In this document: positions 25,808 through 35,266 of the stretch, piece by piece | How positions within the stretch are numbered: the stretch's first letter is position 1 | How the letters are laid out: every line of letters starts with the position of its first letter | From: Cyanobacteria bacterium REEB67 | GTDB taxonomy: Bacteria; Cyanobacteriota; Vampirovibrionia; Obscuribacterales; Obscuribacteraceae | Direction of reading: 5' to 3' | Assembly (NCBI GenBank): GCA_018971775.1 | Contig: JAGXAB010000006.1 | Coordinates: 62,001 to 126,000, forward strand | Length of the DNA: 64,000 nucleotides | Made by a program: the position numbers and the translations under genes | The notes under the pieces: model-generated | What the model was told of the DNA's origin: nothing | What the model saw: only the letters and a program-made list of their open reading frames with translations | The model's database searches: none

Positions 25808-26044
25808 ATGACAATGTTTAGACATCCAGCCGACGAAGAAAAACTCTGCCAGGTTCTCAAAGCTTATGTCGAAGAGTGGGGCCCGGAAAACGTCATCGTT
25901 TCAGTACCGGAACACTGGTCCGAGTATTCGGCCAGTAATCTCGGACGCGTCCGCCTCGAGTTCGCCACCGAAAACACTGTCTCCATCCGCGTCGAATACG
26001 ATGCCGTACGCTTGAGCTACGACGTCAATCTGGTCGCCGCTTAA
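25808..26044 (+). CDS. Small uncharacterised protein (78 aa)
   Basis: A cytosolic, acidic protein with no recognised family. It has a helical start (HPADEEKLCQVLKAYVEEW) and a beta-rich second half (NVIVSVPEHW, then LGRVRLEFATENTVSIRVEY). It is accepted as real because it has a plausible promoter about 60 bp upstream, a purine-rich AAGAGGCAACAACGA leader, coding-like third positions and a terminator 70 bp downstream. It is monocistronic. Confidence 0.6.
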   Translation: MTMFRHPADEEKLCQVLKAYVEEWGPENVIVSVPEHWSEYSASNLGRVRLEFATENTVSIRVEYDAVRLSYDVNLVAA

Positions 26045-26111
26045 GCAGACCTTCAAGCTGACCATCGCATACATCGCATACGAGTGCACGCACATCGCCA
26101 ACAAAATTTGA

Positions 26112-26149
26112 GCTCGCGTCTTTGCACAGTAAAGCGCGGGCTTTTCTCT
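26112..26149 (+). terminator. Rho-independent terminator
   Basis: The hairpin has arms GCTCGCGTCTTT and AAAGCGCGGGC (one bulge, two G-U pairs) followed by TTTTCTCTT. It ends the transcript of the 78-residue gene and separates it from the convergent gene ending at 26204. Confidence 0.7.
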
Positions 26150-26203
26150 TCAGGCAAAAATTGAGCCAGCCGGCTGCAGACGCAGGCAATGCAAGGTGCC
26201 GGG

Positions 26204-27184
26204 CTAACCCTGCAAGAGGCGAAAGCGCTCTCTCAAAATCTGGCAGGCGCTGATGCTGGTCGTCTCACCGAGGGCCACTCTTTTTTGCAGCTTCATCGCC
26301 AGAGCAAAAAGCGCCGGTTGAATCATCGAACACTCGTGGGCGACTTGCTCGAAAGCGACCGAGCGTTCGAGGGACATTTCAATCACACCAAGGACGGTGA
26401 TTTCGGTAAGCAGCTCGGCTTCGACCAGCAAGTCGAGCGCTTCGAGCAATTCGACACTTCCGTTGTAGACGCCAAAGCCGCGCACAGTCTGCGAAAGCTT
26501 GAGCCACTGACCGGAAGAATTGAAACCGGCAAAAGAAGAACGGACCATTTCCTGCAACTGAGGCTGCGAAAGATGTCCGCTGCGATAACGCGATGAGCCG
26601 TCAATCAAGAGTTTGTAAGTGGCGATGTTAATCAGACCGAGCTGGACAAGAGCCTGACCGAGAGTAAGTCCACGCGAAAGGCAGAGCAATCTGGCCCGTT
26701 CCATTTGAGAGATTGAAATCAATTGCGAGCTGACGGTGAGCTCGGCCAGGAAACTCTCGGAAAAAGCGTTGGTCGGATGTAGACCCATAGTCAAAAGCAT
26801 GTCGTCGAACGGGATGAACTGACTGAGAGCATTTTGCAGAGCTTGTTTGGCCCAGGGCTGATAGAGGAAGCCCTGCGAAACGGCATCATATGCAGTCATG
26901 ATGTCGCGACGATCGGAAGCGGCGATAAAGCCGCCCTCGTAGAGCACATCTACAAGAGAAGCCTCTTTGATCGTGGCAGTTTTAATTACTTCGCCGAGAG
27001 CTTCGGCGTCGATCAAGCTGGTATCAGCGATCAGATCCATGATCAGGTTGCAATCGAGATAACGACTGTGACCGGATAATTGCGCCGGCTGCGGACCGCT
27101 CTGGGTTTGAGCCTGCTGAGTGGCATCGGTCAATGTGACCGAACTGACCGTATATTGTGTCGATGCGCCGATTGATGCAGTCAT
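26204..27184 (-). CDS. Uncharacterised helical protein with GspE-N-like repeats
   Basis: The 326-residue cytosolic protein has a low-complexity start (Thr/Gln-rich, about 40 residues) and then an all-helical body. Segments such as LCLSRGLTLGQALVQLGLIN followed by YKLLIDGS resemble the N-terminal domain of type II secretion/pilus ATPases (GspE-N/MshE-N; LGELLVxxGLI). At least three such units appear (DVLYEGGFIAASDRRDIMTA is another). No ATPase domain is present. MshE-N-type domains can bind cyclic di-GMP, so a signalling role is possible but unproven. It shares this feature with the DUF4388 protein at 28.9 kb. Confidence 0.65.
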   Translation of the reverse strand: MTASIGASTQYTVSSVTLTDATQQAQTQSGPQPAQLSGHSRYLDCNLIMDLIADTSLIDAEALGEVIKTATIKEASLVDVLYEGGFIAASDRRDIMTAYDAVSQGFLYQPWAKQALQNALSQFIPFDDMLLTMGLHPTNAFSESFLAELTVSSQLISISQMERARLLCLSRGLTLGQALVQLGLINIATYKLLIDGSSRYRSGHLSQPQLQEMVRSSFAGFNSSGQWLKLSQTVRGFGVYNGSVELLEALDLLVEAELLTEITVLGVIEMSLERSVAFEQVAHECSMIQPALFALAMKLQKRVALGETTSISACQILRERFRLLQG

Positions 27185-27436
27185 TTGTATATACGTCAGG
27201 GGTGGAGGCTCAAGGCAGGCGATTTTTCAATCAAAAGCGGTCGTGCAAAGACATCGCTTCCGCTTCGTTAAGTTAGCAGAAATGCCGAACAAGTTTGCTA
27301 GATGGTACTAAGGCTTCGGAATAGGTGGACAGGGGTTTCGTGCCTTGACACAGGTCATCATCCGACAAGTCAAGGGTGGGGTCAATGCCTTACTACGTAG
27401 AAACACGCGGCAAGAAAAGGTTAAATCTTAAAGAAC

Positions 27437-28678
27437 CTAAATCTCGAGTTTTTGACGGAAGCAAATCTCGTGATTGTTATGGTCGTACCAGACGAAATCA
27501 TGACCGAGCTTGGGGTGTTCCGAGGCGAAATATAGTTTGGAGCGCAGAGAATCGCCGGGTAATAGATGGAAGAGAAATTCGGAGCGATTATCGTCCTCCG
27601 GTCCCATCGACAGCGGACATCTCGTACCGGTGACATCGACCAGGTTCAGGTCTATAGATTCCAGGGTTTTGGTCGAGCCATTATAGATATTGACGTCCAT
27701 ACAGACAAAATGGCCGCCAATGCCGTCTTTGACTATCTTCGGCTTGCTCAGCACTTTGATTTCCAGGCCCTGTAGATAATTTTTGTGAGCAACATGCTTG
27801 GTAGGCGCCGTCAGAGCCGGCATGATCATGTCGTTGTCGATGTTGATGTTCAGGCCATCGCCGGGCTCGAGCCAGGCCGAGTGCCCTTTTTTCATGATCG
27901 CGTGACCGGCGGCGAGAATGGCTCCGCCTGCCGCTCCGGCAGCGATGTTATAGCCATGCATGCTGACCGTATTGTGCAGGCCGCCGGAAAAATAGTAAGC
28001 AGCCATCGCTCCGACAATGGCTCCACCGGCAGCGTTTGCTGCGACCATACCGACACCGCGCATTTTGGATTTCGGCGTCGATTTCTCCAGATTGTCCGCC
28101 TGAGCGGCAAAACGGAAGATGCGATGATCGGGCAGTTCGAGCTCATTAAAGGAAATATCGACCCAACCCGGTCTTTGCACACGACGCGGTCCATTCAAAT
28201 GGACGACATGACCGCGAAAAACAGTGCCTTCGGGGATAACGCTCTCACCGTCGATAAAGATATCTTCGCTGATACGGGCGACAATTACGTCTCCGACCTT
28301 GGCCGGTACCGGATTGCCTTCCAGATCCTTATCGAGCAGCTTCATGCCGTGGGTGGGGACGCTGACGATCTTGAGATTCATACCGGTGCCGCGCGGCACG
28401 GTATAGCTAGCTCCCGCTTTCAGGGTCATCGAGCTCGGTTTGACTGGTCCGCTCACATCGGCATAGACGGAGCGACTGTGGATGGGAGCGCTCTCGCTCG
28501 GCTGGACCGGACGTCTGACTGTTTTAGCCTCGGGGGGCGGATCGTCGTCGACGTTAATGTATTCGCTGTCGGCGCTGTGGCGTGCTGCCGCGGGCAGAGC
28601 GCAATAGATACTCAGCACCAGAGGCTGGACCAGAGGCAGGGTCAGGGAAAGCAGAGCAATTTTTGACCTGATTTTCAT
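27437..28678 (-). CDS. Secreted protein with VirB10/TrbI-like beta segment
   Basis: The 413-residue protein has a signal peptide (SKIALLSLTLPLVQPLVLSI), a proline-rich linker and a segment VGDVIVARISEDIFIDGESV, then IPEGTVFRGHVVHLNGPRRV and FNELELPDHR. This pattern resembles the soluble beta-barrel of TrbI/VirB10-type proteins. A glycine/alanine-rich hydrophobic stretch follows (VAANAAGGAIVGAMAAYYF and AAGAAGGAILAAGHAIM), typical of glycine-zipper membrane or surface proteins. The C-terminus has no recognised domain. Translation from 28678 is preferred over 28711 because the signal peptide begins there. No conjugation genes are nearby, so this is not taken as a secretion system. Confidence 0.65.
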   Translation of the reverse strand: MKIRSKIALLSLTLPLVQPLVLSIYCALPAAARHSADSEYINVDDDPPPEAKTVRRPVQPSESAPIHSRSVYADVSGPVKPSSMTLKAGASYTVPRGTGMNLKIVSVPTHGMKLLDKDLEGNPVPAKVGDVIVARISEDIFIDGESVIPEGTVFRGHVVHLNGPRRVQRPGWVDISFNELELPDHRIFRFAAQADNLEKSTPKSKMRGVGMVAANAAGGAIVGAMAAYYFSGGLHNTVSMHGYNIAAGAAGGAILAAGHAIMKKGHSAWLEPGDGLNINIDNDMIMPALTAPTKHVAHKNYLQGLEIKVLSKPKIVKDGIGGHFVCMDVNIYNGSTKTLESIDLNLVDVTGTRCPLSMGPEDDNRSEFLFHLLPGDSLRSKLYFASEHPKLGHDFVWYDHNNHEICFRQKLEI

Positions 28679-28911
28679 CGATTTGACGCGCCCCGGTCGA
28701 CAAGACCCCAAGAGTATAACCCGTCTCCCGGCAACCCATGCTTAGATAAGAAGACTTGGAGCGTCAGATCTGTTAATCTATGAGTGTATTTAAAAGAGCT
28801 AAAGCTGTCTCAGCCCCCTTTTCTGGCCTTATCTTCCTAGTTCGTACAGCCTAATATTTACCTTTTCAACACTACCCTTTTAGTAGAGTCTCAAGAGATC
28901 GGCGAGTCAAG

Positions 28912-30765
28912 GTGATCAACAAGGTGAACACAAAAGAGCGCGGCGGCTCACAGCAGAACATCATTGTTCTCAAGTACGGCCCGGACGTTCTCAGCGAACT
29001 TGCCAGCTTGACCAAGGGCAAGAGGCTTTATTCGGCCAGCCTTGTCGACGCCACAGTCTGCGGCTATCTCTTCCCGGCCGAGACACTGATCGAAGCCGGT
29101 CGCATCGCCGAGAACATCCTGGAATTACAGGGCGCGCTCATCTTTTTGACCACCCACAAGGCCACCGCCGTTGTGCGCGAGTCGCTCACCGGTCTGATGT
29201 CCTTGCATTGCTTTGACAACCACGCCGAGCTTTACGACTATTCGCCGACTTTGACCAAGTTTATTCAGACGGCCCTTGGCGATACCAGCAATTTCATCGA
29301 AGAGAGCACCGACCTCTCGCACCAGGTATTGATGTCGACAGTGCCGGTACTCACCCCGGCTGGATTGACGCTAAAACTGGCCATGGAAGCACATCACCGT
29401 CGCAACATCCTCCTTGCCGCCATCGACAATTACACGCCTGTCGTCACCCTGGCCGGCAAAATGGTCAGCTCGGGACGCCTGACCGAGAGCGAATTTCTCG
29501 ATCGCTTGAAAGAGCTCGAACAAGAAAAGTTGGTCTTCCCGGTCTTCCAGAAAATCCCATTTCTCGTTAACTGTTTCAAAAATCGCACCGCTTTTACGCT
29601 CAAAGAGTATTTGCTTGCCGCCGGCTTGCTCAGTCGCAACCAGCTCGACGAGCTGATGATGGAGCTCAATTCCACACCGCTCAAACAGCGCCTCTCGCTC
29701 GGTGCGCTCGCCGTGCGCAAAAATATCATCAACAGCAGACAGCTCGAAATCGCCCTTCAAGATCAGGCATTTTACGGCCAGACCGAAGAAAACGAAAAGG
29801 TCAAACTGGGCTCGGTCACCGGTGAAGAAAGCAAAGTACAATCGCTCGTCGGCCACCTCGGCTCGACCGACCCTTCCAACCTTTTGCAAAACCTGGCTAC
29901 CAACCGCGAGACCGGTGTGCTCTCGGTAGAGTATCGCGACATGCAATTTCGCGCCCTTTTCGAAGTGGGCAAAATCACCCACGCCAAACTGGGCAAAATC
30001 ATGGGCAATCAGTCGGTGATTGAATTTGCCTCGGCCTGGAAGCAGGGTATTTTCGTCTTTATCCAGCGCACGCCGCCTCCCGACCTGGCCAAAGATAATT
30101 GCAAAGTGAGCAAGGCCCTCGATAAACTCCTGCTCGATGCAGCTCTGGCCGCCGACAATACCGAAGTCACCTGGAAGAAATTGCCGCGTGCCTCTGAGAG
30201 CGTACTCGAAAAATTAGCCGACAAAGACAATCATCTGAACAACGAAAAGCTGACAGACCCGCGCGAAAAATTCGTCCTCTCTGCCACCGAGCGCGCCATG
30301 ATGCGCAAACTCTGGAACGCGCTCGACGGTCTCCATTCGATCTCGATGGTGATCCGCAACCTCGGTGATGTCACCACATCCGATGCCGCCATGGCTATCG
30401 ACCGTCTGCTTTCTTATGGCCTGGTGACTGTACCGCAAGTTGATCTTCATGGTCCGCTGGCCAAGTTTCAAGAGCTGGTCAAACGTCTCACCGAAACGAT
30501 CGGCCTGGAGCGCTCGGAAGCCTTTTTACGCCTTTCCATGCGCGACACGATCGGTTATTCCGGCAGGGCTCGCTGCTTCATACTCTCGAGACACGGTGAT
30601 GTCGGCGTCGATATGGCGGCAGCGCGTTCGGCCGGTACGTCACTGTCTGTGGTGCTTCAGGATTTGGAAGACTGGCAAGTCAAATACATCGAGTACGCCG
30701 GTCAAGAAATCGATCGCACCACATTGATGACGATCATTCGTGAAGTACACAGAGCCGGCCAATAG
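28912..30765 (+). CDS. DUF4388 domain protein with GspE-N-like segment
   Basis: The 617-residue cytosolic protein has an N-terminal globular part, a helical middle with SLGALAVRKNIINSRQLEIA (GspE-N-like), a DUF4388 domain of about residues 300-385 (HLGSTDPSNLLQNLATNRET, FEVGKITHAKLGKIMG) and a winged-helix-like C-terminal part (DGLHSISMVIRNLGD and MAIDRLLSYGLVTV). DUF4388 (PATAN-type) proteins are associated with two-component and gliding/motility signalling. The start is GTG at 28912 after TCAAG; a later start is possible. The LRV-repeat gene follows after 20 bases in the same direction. Confidence 0.75.
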   Translation: MINKVNTKERGGSQQNIIVLKYGPDVLSELASLTKGKRLYSASLVDATVCGYLFPAETLIEAGRIAENILELQGALIFLTTHKATAVVRESLTGLMSLHCFDNHAELYDYSPTLTKFIQTALGDTSNFIEESTDLSHQVLMSTVPVLTPAGLTLKLAMEAHHRRNILLAAIDNYTPVVTLAGKMVSSGRLTESEFLDRLKELEQEKLVFPVFQKIPFLVNCFKNRTAFTLKEYLLAAGLLSRNQLDELMMELNSTPLKQRLSLGALAVRKNIINSRQLEIALQDQAFYGQTEENEKVKLGSVTGEESKVQSLVGHLGSTDPSNLLQNLATNRETGVLSVEYRDMQFRALFEVGKITHAKLGKIMGNQSVIEFASAWKQGIFVFIQRTPPPDLAKDNCKVSKALDKLLLDAALAADNTEVTWKKLPRASESVLEKLADKDNHLNNEKLTDPREKFVLSATERAMMRKLWNALDGLHSISMVIRNLGDVTTSDAAMAIDRLLSYGLVTVPQVDLHGPLAKFQELVKRLTETIGLERSEAFLRLSMRDTIGYSGRARCFILSRHGDVGVDMAAARSAGTSLSVVLQDLEDWQVKYIEYAGQEIDRTTLMTIIREVHRAGQ

Positions 30766-30785
30766 AGGGGAGAAGTCCAGGAATA

Positions 30786-32678
30786 ATGCAGAAAAAACAA
30801 ATTGCCGCGGGCATACTGACTTTGCAATTGAGCCATGGTTTTTTTCTGAAAGCGGCTGCTCAGGCCAGTGAACTGCCAGCTCACACAGGCGTCACCAATC
30901 AGAACACCATTCACCTTTTTGACAGCTCACCGATACCGGCGATCAAAATGCAGGTGGCGGCCAATCCTAATTGTCCAGTCGATGTGCAGACCAAATTGGC
31001 CTCCTGTCCGAACAGCTTCGTGCGCATGGCGCTTGCCGAAAACCCAAACTTGCCCGAAAGTCTCCAGGCACAGCTGGCCCTGGATAACGACCCGATGGTA
31101 GCGGAAGCACTCGTCCACAACCAGCACCTACCCGCTCTAACGGTTTTGACAAAACTGGTCGGCCAGGCACAACCGCGGGTGAGAGAGGCTCTCGCCGCCA
31201 ATCCGAACACACCCAGACCGATACTGGAGAAGCTCGCCCAGGGCCCCATTTTTACCGAGTACCTGCTCCTTTCTCTGGCTAAAAATCCAAGCACTCCCGA
31301 AGAAGTGCGCACCCGCCTGACCAAGATGGGCGACCGCCTTGTTCGTACTTTTCTGGCCAAAAGCCCGCGTCTGAGCGCGGCCGGCTTCAATCAACTGGCC
31401 GGAGACGGCGACCTCGGCGTGCGCGCCATGCTCGCCACAAATTCCGCCTGCCCACCTGCCGATCTGGACCTGCTCAGCAAAGATGCAAATTCGATAGTGC
31501 GCGAAAGTGTCGCCCTCAATCCAAACACGACTGCTGCCACCCTCTCCAGACTGACAACCGATGAGCGTTCTGAAGTGCGTGCCGCCACCGCTCAAAATCC
31601 AAATTGTGCGGCTGCCGATCTGGCCAAACTCGTCCACGACAAAAATATGCTGGTACGCGCTCAAGCCGCCGGCAACAATACGACCGCCGCCAGCCTGCTC
31701 GACGACCTGTCAAAAGATGAATCTTGTGAGGTGCGCTGTGCCGTCGCTCTCAACGCCAATACAAAAGACGCCACCCTGGCCTCGCTTGTCGATGACGATG
31801 CAATAGCCGTGCAGGAGATTGTGGCATCCTCGAAACGCCTGCCGTCCGCCGCTTATACCAAGCTCTCGACGAGTAAGTCGGCGCTGGTGCGCATGACACT
31901 GGCCGGCAATCACAGTCTGCCCAGAGCGCTGGCCGAGGCCTTGAGCAAAGACGACGATGCCCGCGTCAGAGCCGCTCTCGCTCGCAATAGCGGCTCTGAA
32001 ATAGAAAGCACGGTCTTCGCTCGCCTTGCCTCCGACAATGACACGCTGGTGCGAGAAGCGTTGGCCGTAAACGCCAAAGTAGAGCCGACCACACTGACTA
32101 CTCTTTCTAAAGATGAGTCGGTGACAGTGCAAACGGCCCTGGCCAAAAATCCTTCAGTCTCGTCGAGCACACTTTTATCCCTGGCAAATTCAGACTGCAA
32201 TGCTATCCGCAATGCGCTTCTCACCAGAGGCGACCTGCCCGATGACGCGATCAACAAACTGGTGGCGGCCCAGGAAGTAAAATTTCTCCTCGCTCTGCGC
32301 CACGACACACCGGCGGCGGTGCTGGCCACTCTCTCGAGCGATACCGACCCGGCCTTGAGAGCAGCTGTAGCAGCCAATCCGGGACTGGGCTACGATACAC
32401 TCAAGGCCTTGAGCAAGGACTCCAGCCAGTACGTCCGGGCCGCCTGCGCCGGTAATAGAAATGCCAAAGCGCCGCTCATTGCTGCCCTTGTCGGAGACAA
32501 GGAAGCGCTGGTAAGAGCACGAGCCGCTGCCAGCCAGGCCGCTGAAGCGGACAGCCTGAGCCGCCTGGCCCAAGACGAAAATCCAGAAGTGAGACGCGCA
32601 GTGGCTTCCAATCCAGCCACGCCCCGAGAAGTTTTAGCGGCACTAGCCGGTGACAACAGCACCTGGCTGACAAAATAA
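30786..32678 (+). CDS. Leucine-rich-repeat-variant (LRV) solenoid protein
   Basis: The 630-residue protein consists almost wholly of about 24-residue repeats with the consensus NPxxPxxxLxxLAxDxDxxVRxAVA, for example TLSRLTTDERSEVRAATAQN and SLSRLAQDENPEVRRAVASN. About two dozen copies are present. This is the LRV (leucine-rich repeat variant, HEAT-like) solenoid pattern. The N-terminal Cys cluster that binds an iron-sulfur cluster in the Azotobacter LRV protein is not seen. The first 30 residues are hydrophobic enough for an export signal (IAAGILTLQLSHGFFLKAAA), but this is uncertain. The role is probably protein binding. It is 20 bases after the DUF4388 gene and 20 before the thiolase gene. 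Confidence 0.88.
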   Translation: MQKKQIAAGILTLQLSHGFFLKAAAQASELPAHTGVTNQNTIHLFDSSPIPAIKMQVAANPNCPVDVQTKLASCPNSFVRMALAENPNLPESLQAQLALDNDPMVAEALVHNQHLPALTVLTKLVGQAQPRVREALAANPNTPRPILEKLAQGPIFTEYLLLSLAKNPSTPEEVRTRLTKMGDRLVRTFLAKSPRLSAAGFNQLAGDGDLGVRAMLATNSACPPADLDLLSKDANSIVRESVALNPNTTAATLSRLTTDERSEVRAATAQNPNCAAADLAKLVHDKNMLVRAQAAGNNTTAASLLDDLSKDESCEVRCAVALNANTKDATLASLVDDDAIAVQEIVASSKRLPSAAYTKLSTSKSALVRMTLAGNHSLPRALAEALSKDDDARVRAALARNSGSEIESTVFARLASDNDTLVREALAVNAKVEPTTLTTLSKDESVTVQTALAKNPSVSSSTLLSLANSDCNAIRNALLTRGDLPDDAINKLVAAQEVKFLLALRHDTPAAVLATLSSDTDPALRAAVAANPGLGYDTLKALSKDSSQYVRAACAGNRNAKAPLIAALVGDKEALVRARAAASQAAEADSLSRLAQDENPEVRRAVASNPATPREVLAALAGDNSTWLTK

Positions 32679-32698
32679 GAGAGATAAAGGAGCGTCCA

Positions 32699-33937
32699 AT
32701 GGTTGTCGCAATAGACGACGAAGTAGTAATCGTAGACGCAGTACGCACGCCAATCGGGCGTTACGGCGGCGTGCTCAGGGAAATCCGTCCCGATGACCTG
32801 GGCGCCCTGGTAATCGCCCAGTTGCTCAAACGCAATCCGGCCGTGCCCGTCGATCAAATCGAAGACGTCCTGCTCGGCTGCGCCAATCAAGCCGGCGAAG
32901 ACAATCGCAACGTCGCTCGCATGTCGGTGCTCCTCGCCGGTCTGCCTGCCACCGTCGCTGGTGGCACGGTAAATCGTCTTTGCGGTTCTGGCCTGATGGC
33001 GGTCAATGACGCGGTCAACAATATCAAAGCCGGTCTCGGCGACATCTATATCGCCGGCGGCGTCGAATCGATGACCCGCGCTCCCTTCGTCATGGGCAAA
33101 GCAGAGAGCGCCTACGCCCGCGAACCGAAGCTGTATGACACGACCCTGGGCTGGCGCTTCACCAATAAGAATCTAGCCGACATGCATCACCCTTACTCGA
33201 TGGGCGAAACAGCCGAGAACGTGGCAGAGAGATACCAAATCTGCCGCGAAGATCAGGACAACTTTGCCCTCGCCAGTCAGGAAAAATATCAAAAAGCATT
33301 TGCCGCCGGTCTCTTCAAAGACGAAATAGTGCCGGTGCCGCTGCCCATTAAAAAAGGGGCCAGCGCTAATGGCAAGGATGCAGGACAAAATTTTGTCAGT
33401 GAAGACGAGCACCCGCGCGCCGATACCAATCTGGCCTCCCTGGCCAAACTCAAGCCGGCCTTCCGCGAAGGCGGCACCGTCACCGCCGGCAACAGTTCGG
33501 GCATCAATGACGGTGCAGCGGCGCTGCTGATTATGACCCGCAAACGCGCCCTCTCCCTCGGTTTAAAACCGATGGCCCGTTTCCTCTCCTCGGCGGTCGC
33601 CGGCGTCGACCCTGCGATCATGGGTATCGGTCCGATCACCGCCACTCAAAAAGCGCTGCAACGGGCCGGATTATCGGTCGCTGACCTGGATCTCGTCGAG
33701 CTCAATGAAGCTTTTGCGGCCCAGGTTTTAGCCTGCGCCAGAGAACTCAAAATCGACCTGGCCAAAGTCAATGTAAACGGCGGATCGATAGCTCTGGGGC
33801 ACCCTTTGGGCGCCAGCGGTGCGCGCATTCTGACGACTCTGGTCTACGAAATGCAAAGACGAAAAGCAAAAATTGGTCTGGCCACAATGTGTATAGGTGT
33901 CGGGCAGGGTATAGCGACCTTAATAGGGGCCGACTAG
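32699..33937 (+). CDS. Acetyl-CoA acyltransferase (thiolase)
   Basis: The 412-residue thiolase has the nucleophilic Cys in [14 protein letters not shown] (near residue 95), [11 protein letters not shown], the His in [17 protein letters not shown] and the second Cys in CIGVGQGIA. It catalyses thiolytic cleavage or Claisen condensation of acyl-CoA. The [15 protein letters not shown] and [10 protein letters not shown] stretches look closest to beta-ketoadipyl-CoA / broad acetyl-CoA acyltransferases (PcaF-like), so a role in degradation is more likely than biosynthesis. AAAGGAGCGTCCA precedes the ATG. No partner acyl-CoA dehydrogenase is adjacent. Confidence 0.93.
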   Translation: MVVAIDDEVVIVDAVRTPIGRYGGVLREIRPDDLGALVIAQLLKRNPAVPVDQIEDVLLGCANQAGEDNRNVARMSVLLAGLPATVAGGTVNRLCGSGLMAVNDAVNNIKAGLGDIYIAGGVESMTRAPFVMGKAESAYAREPKLYDTTLGWRFTNKNLADMHHPYSMGETAENVAERYQICREDQDNFALASQEKYQKAFAAGLFKDEIVPVPLPIKKGASANGKDAGQNFVSEDEHPRADTNLASLAKLKPAFREGGTVTAGNSSGINDGAAALLIMTRKRALSLGLKPMARFLSSAVAGVDPAIMGIGPITATQKALQRAGLSVADLDLVELNEAFAAQVLACARELKIDLAKVNVNGGSIALGHPLGASGARILTTLVYEMQRRKAKIGLATMCIGVGQGIATLIGAD

Positions 33938-33949
33938 GAATTAGTTTTT

Positions 33950-35266
33950 ATGACGACCAGATTTACCTTCCTCCAGTTTTCCGACGTCCTGCTGGACGCC
34001 AAATTGACGCATGCTGGACTGAGCCAGTCGGGGCTCACCCACAGCAACTTCTCGCTCGAGCGCAAGATTCGCGAAGAGCGCGCCCGCGAGCTGCAGGAAG
34101 CTACGATCAATGCCTTTGCCCTGGCCGCCGATCAAAAAGTGGACGCCATCCTCATTCCCGGCGGCCTCTGGGATAACGTCACAGTGACCAGCCGAACGAT
34201 AAGCACTCTGGTGGACGCGGCCGAGTCGGTGCGCCACATCCCAATTTACATCGCCCCCGGCCACCGCGATTTTTATACGCGCAGCTCGCTCTACACAAAT
34301 GACATGCTCCAGGCCCGTGGTCTCAAACCCTGGCCGGAAAATGTCCATGTCTTCAACTCCGAGCATTTTTCCTCGGTGGTCCATCCGACTATGGAAGATG
34401 TCTGCTTCACAGGCCGAGCGATAACCAAGGGTGCGCGCCGCACCGATCGCATTCTGTCCGGCACCCTGCCAAAATCACGATTGGCATCGATCAACGTCGG
34501 CCTTTTTGCCGGCTCGCTCGAATCTCACCCATCGCTTATCGCCGACCCGATGTCCTATGAGCCGCGCAAACCATTGATTTATCCTTTTTCGGAAGAGGAA
34601 CTCGAAGCGCAAAATCTCACCTACGCCGCCGTCGGTCATATCAAAGATGGTTATCAGATCTTCAACAGCCAGGACCGCCTGCTCGGTGCCTATGCCGGCT
34701 GCCTCGCCGGCGGCAGCTTCCAGGAGCTCGGCCAGCGTTTTGCCATCCTCGGCGAAATTGAAGCCAATGACAAAGGCGAAACTGTAATCAATCTCACCCC
34801 TCAAGAACTAGATATACGGCGCATGATGCTCGTCACGGTCGACGTATCAGGCCTTGGGGATGAAGAAATTAAAGACGAAATCGTGATCAATATCGAAGAT
34901 TCCGGGGTGCGACCAGACACCGATGTGGTGGCCCTCAACCTCGAAGGCCGGCACAAACCGGGCATCTATCCCAAGCAAATCGCCGAAGAGTTGTCCGATA
35001 ATTTTTATCATCTGCTCGTGGTCGACAATACCCGGCCGGACTATCTCTCCGAAAGATTCGACGAGCGCACCACCGAATGGAAATTTATCGAAGCAATGCT
35101 GGCCATGAAAACGAACGCCGAAAAACCGCGCGGTCGCGAGATGGGAAGCGACTCACTCTCCGGTCTACCGGGAGCGGATGTGAGTGGTAAAACAGTCGAA
35201 GACGCTCTTTACTACGGTCTGGATGCCTTGAAACTAAAAAGGGTAATTGTGCGCAATGTGGGTTGA
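33950..35266 (+). CDS. YhaO/SbcD-like protein with degenerate metal site
   Basis: The 438-residue protein has the order and spacing of the calcineurin-like nuclease SbcD/Mre11/YhaO, but each metal-ligand motif is altered. DxH is FSDVLLD, GDxxD is PGGLWDN, GNHD is PGHRDFY, the HG motif is LFAGSLE and GHxH is VGHIKDG. The fold is probably kept (LIYPFSEEELEAQNLTYAAV matches the region before GHxH), but two-metal catalysis seems impossible. It overlaps the following Rad50-like gene by 11 bases, the usual YhaO-YhaN order. The protein may be a structural or regulatory partner rather than a nuclease. Confidence 0.8.
   Translation: MTTRFTFLQFSDVLLDAKLTHAGLSQSGLTHSNFSLERKIREERARELQEATINAFALAADQKVDAILIPGGLWDNVTVTSRTISTLVDAAESVRHIPIYIAPGHRDFYTRSSLYTNDMLQARGLKPWPENVHVFNSEHFSSVVHPTMEDVCFTGRAITKGARRTDRILSGTLPKSRLASINVGLFAGSLESHPSLIADPMSYEPRKPLIYPFSEEELEAQNLTYAAVGHIKDGYQIFNSQDRLLGAYAGCLAGGSFQELGQRFAILGEIEANDKGETVINLTPQELDIRRMMLVTVDVSGLGDEEIKDEIVINIEDSGVRPDTDVVALNLEGRHKPGIYPKQIAEELSDNFYHLLVVDNTRPDYLSERFDERTTEWKFIEAMLAMKTNAEKPRGREMGSDSLSGLPGADVSGKTVEDALYYGLDALKLKRVIVRNVG

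Noticed and set aside
27376-27633. Plus-strand 85-codon frame
   Set aside because: Most of it is antisense to the exported protein gene and it lacks a family match or ribosome-binding site.
27437-28678. Part of a conjugation or type IV secretion locus
   Set aside because: Only a loose VirB10-like segment is present, with no other transfer genes nearby.
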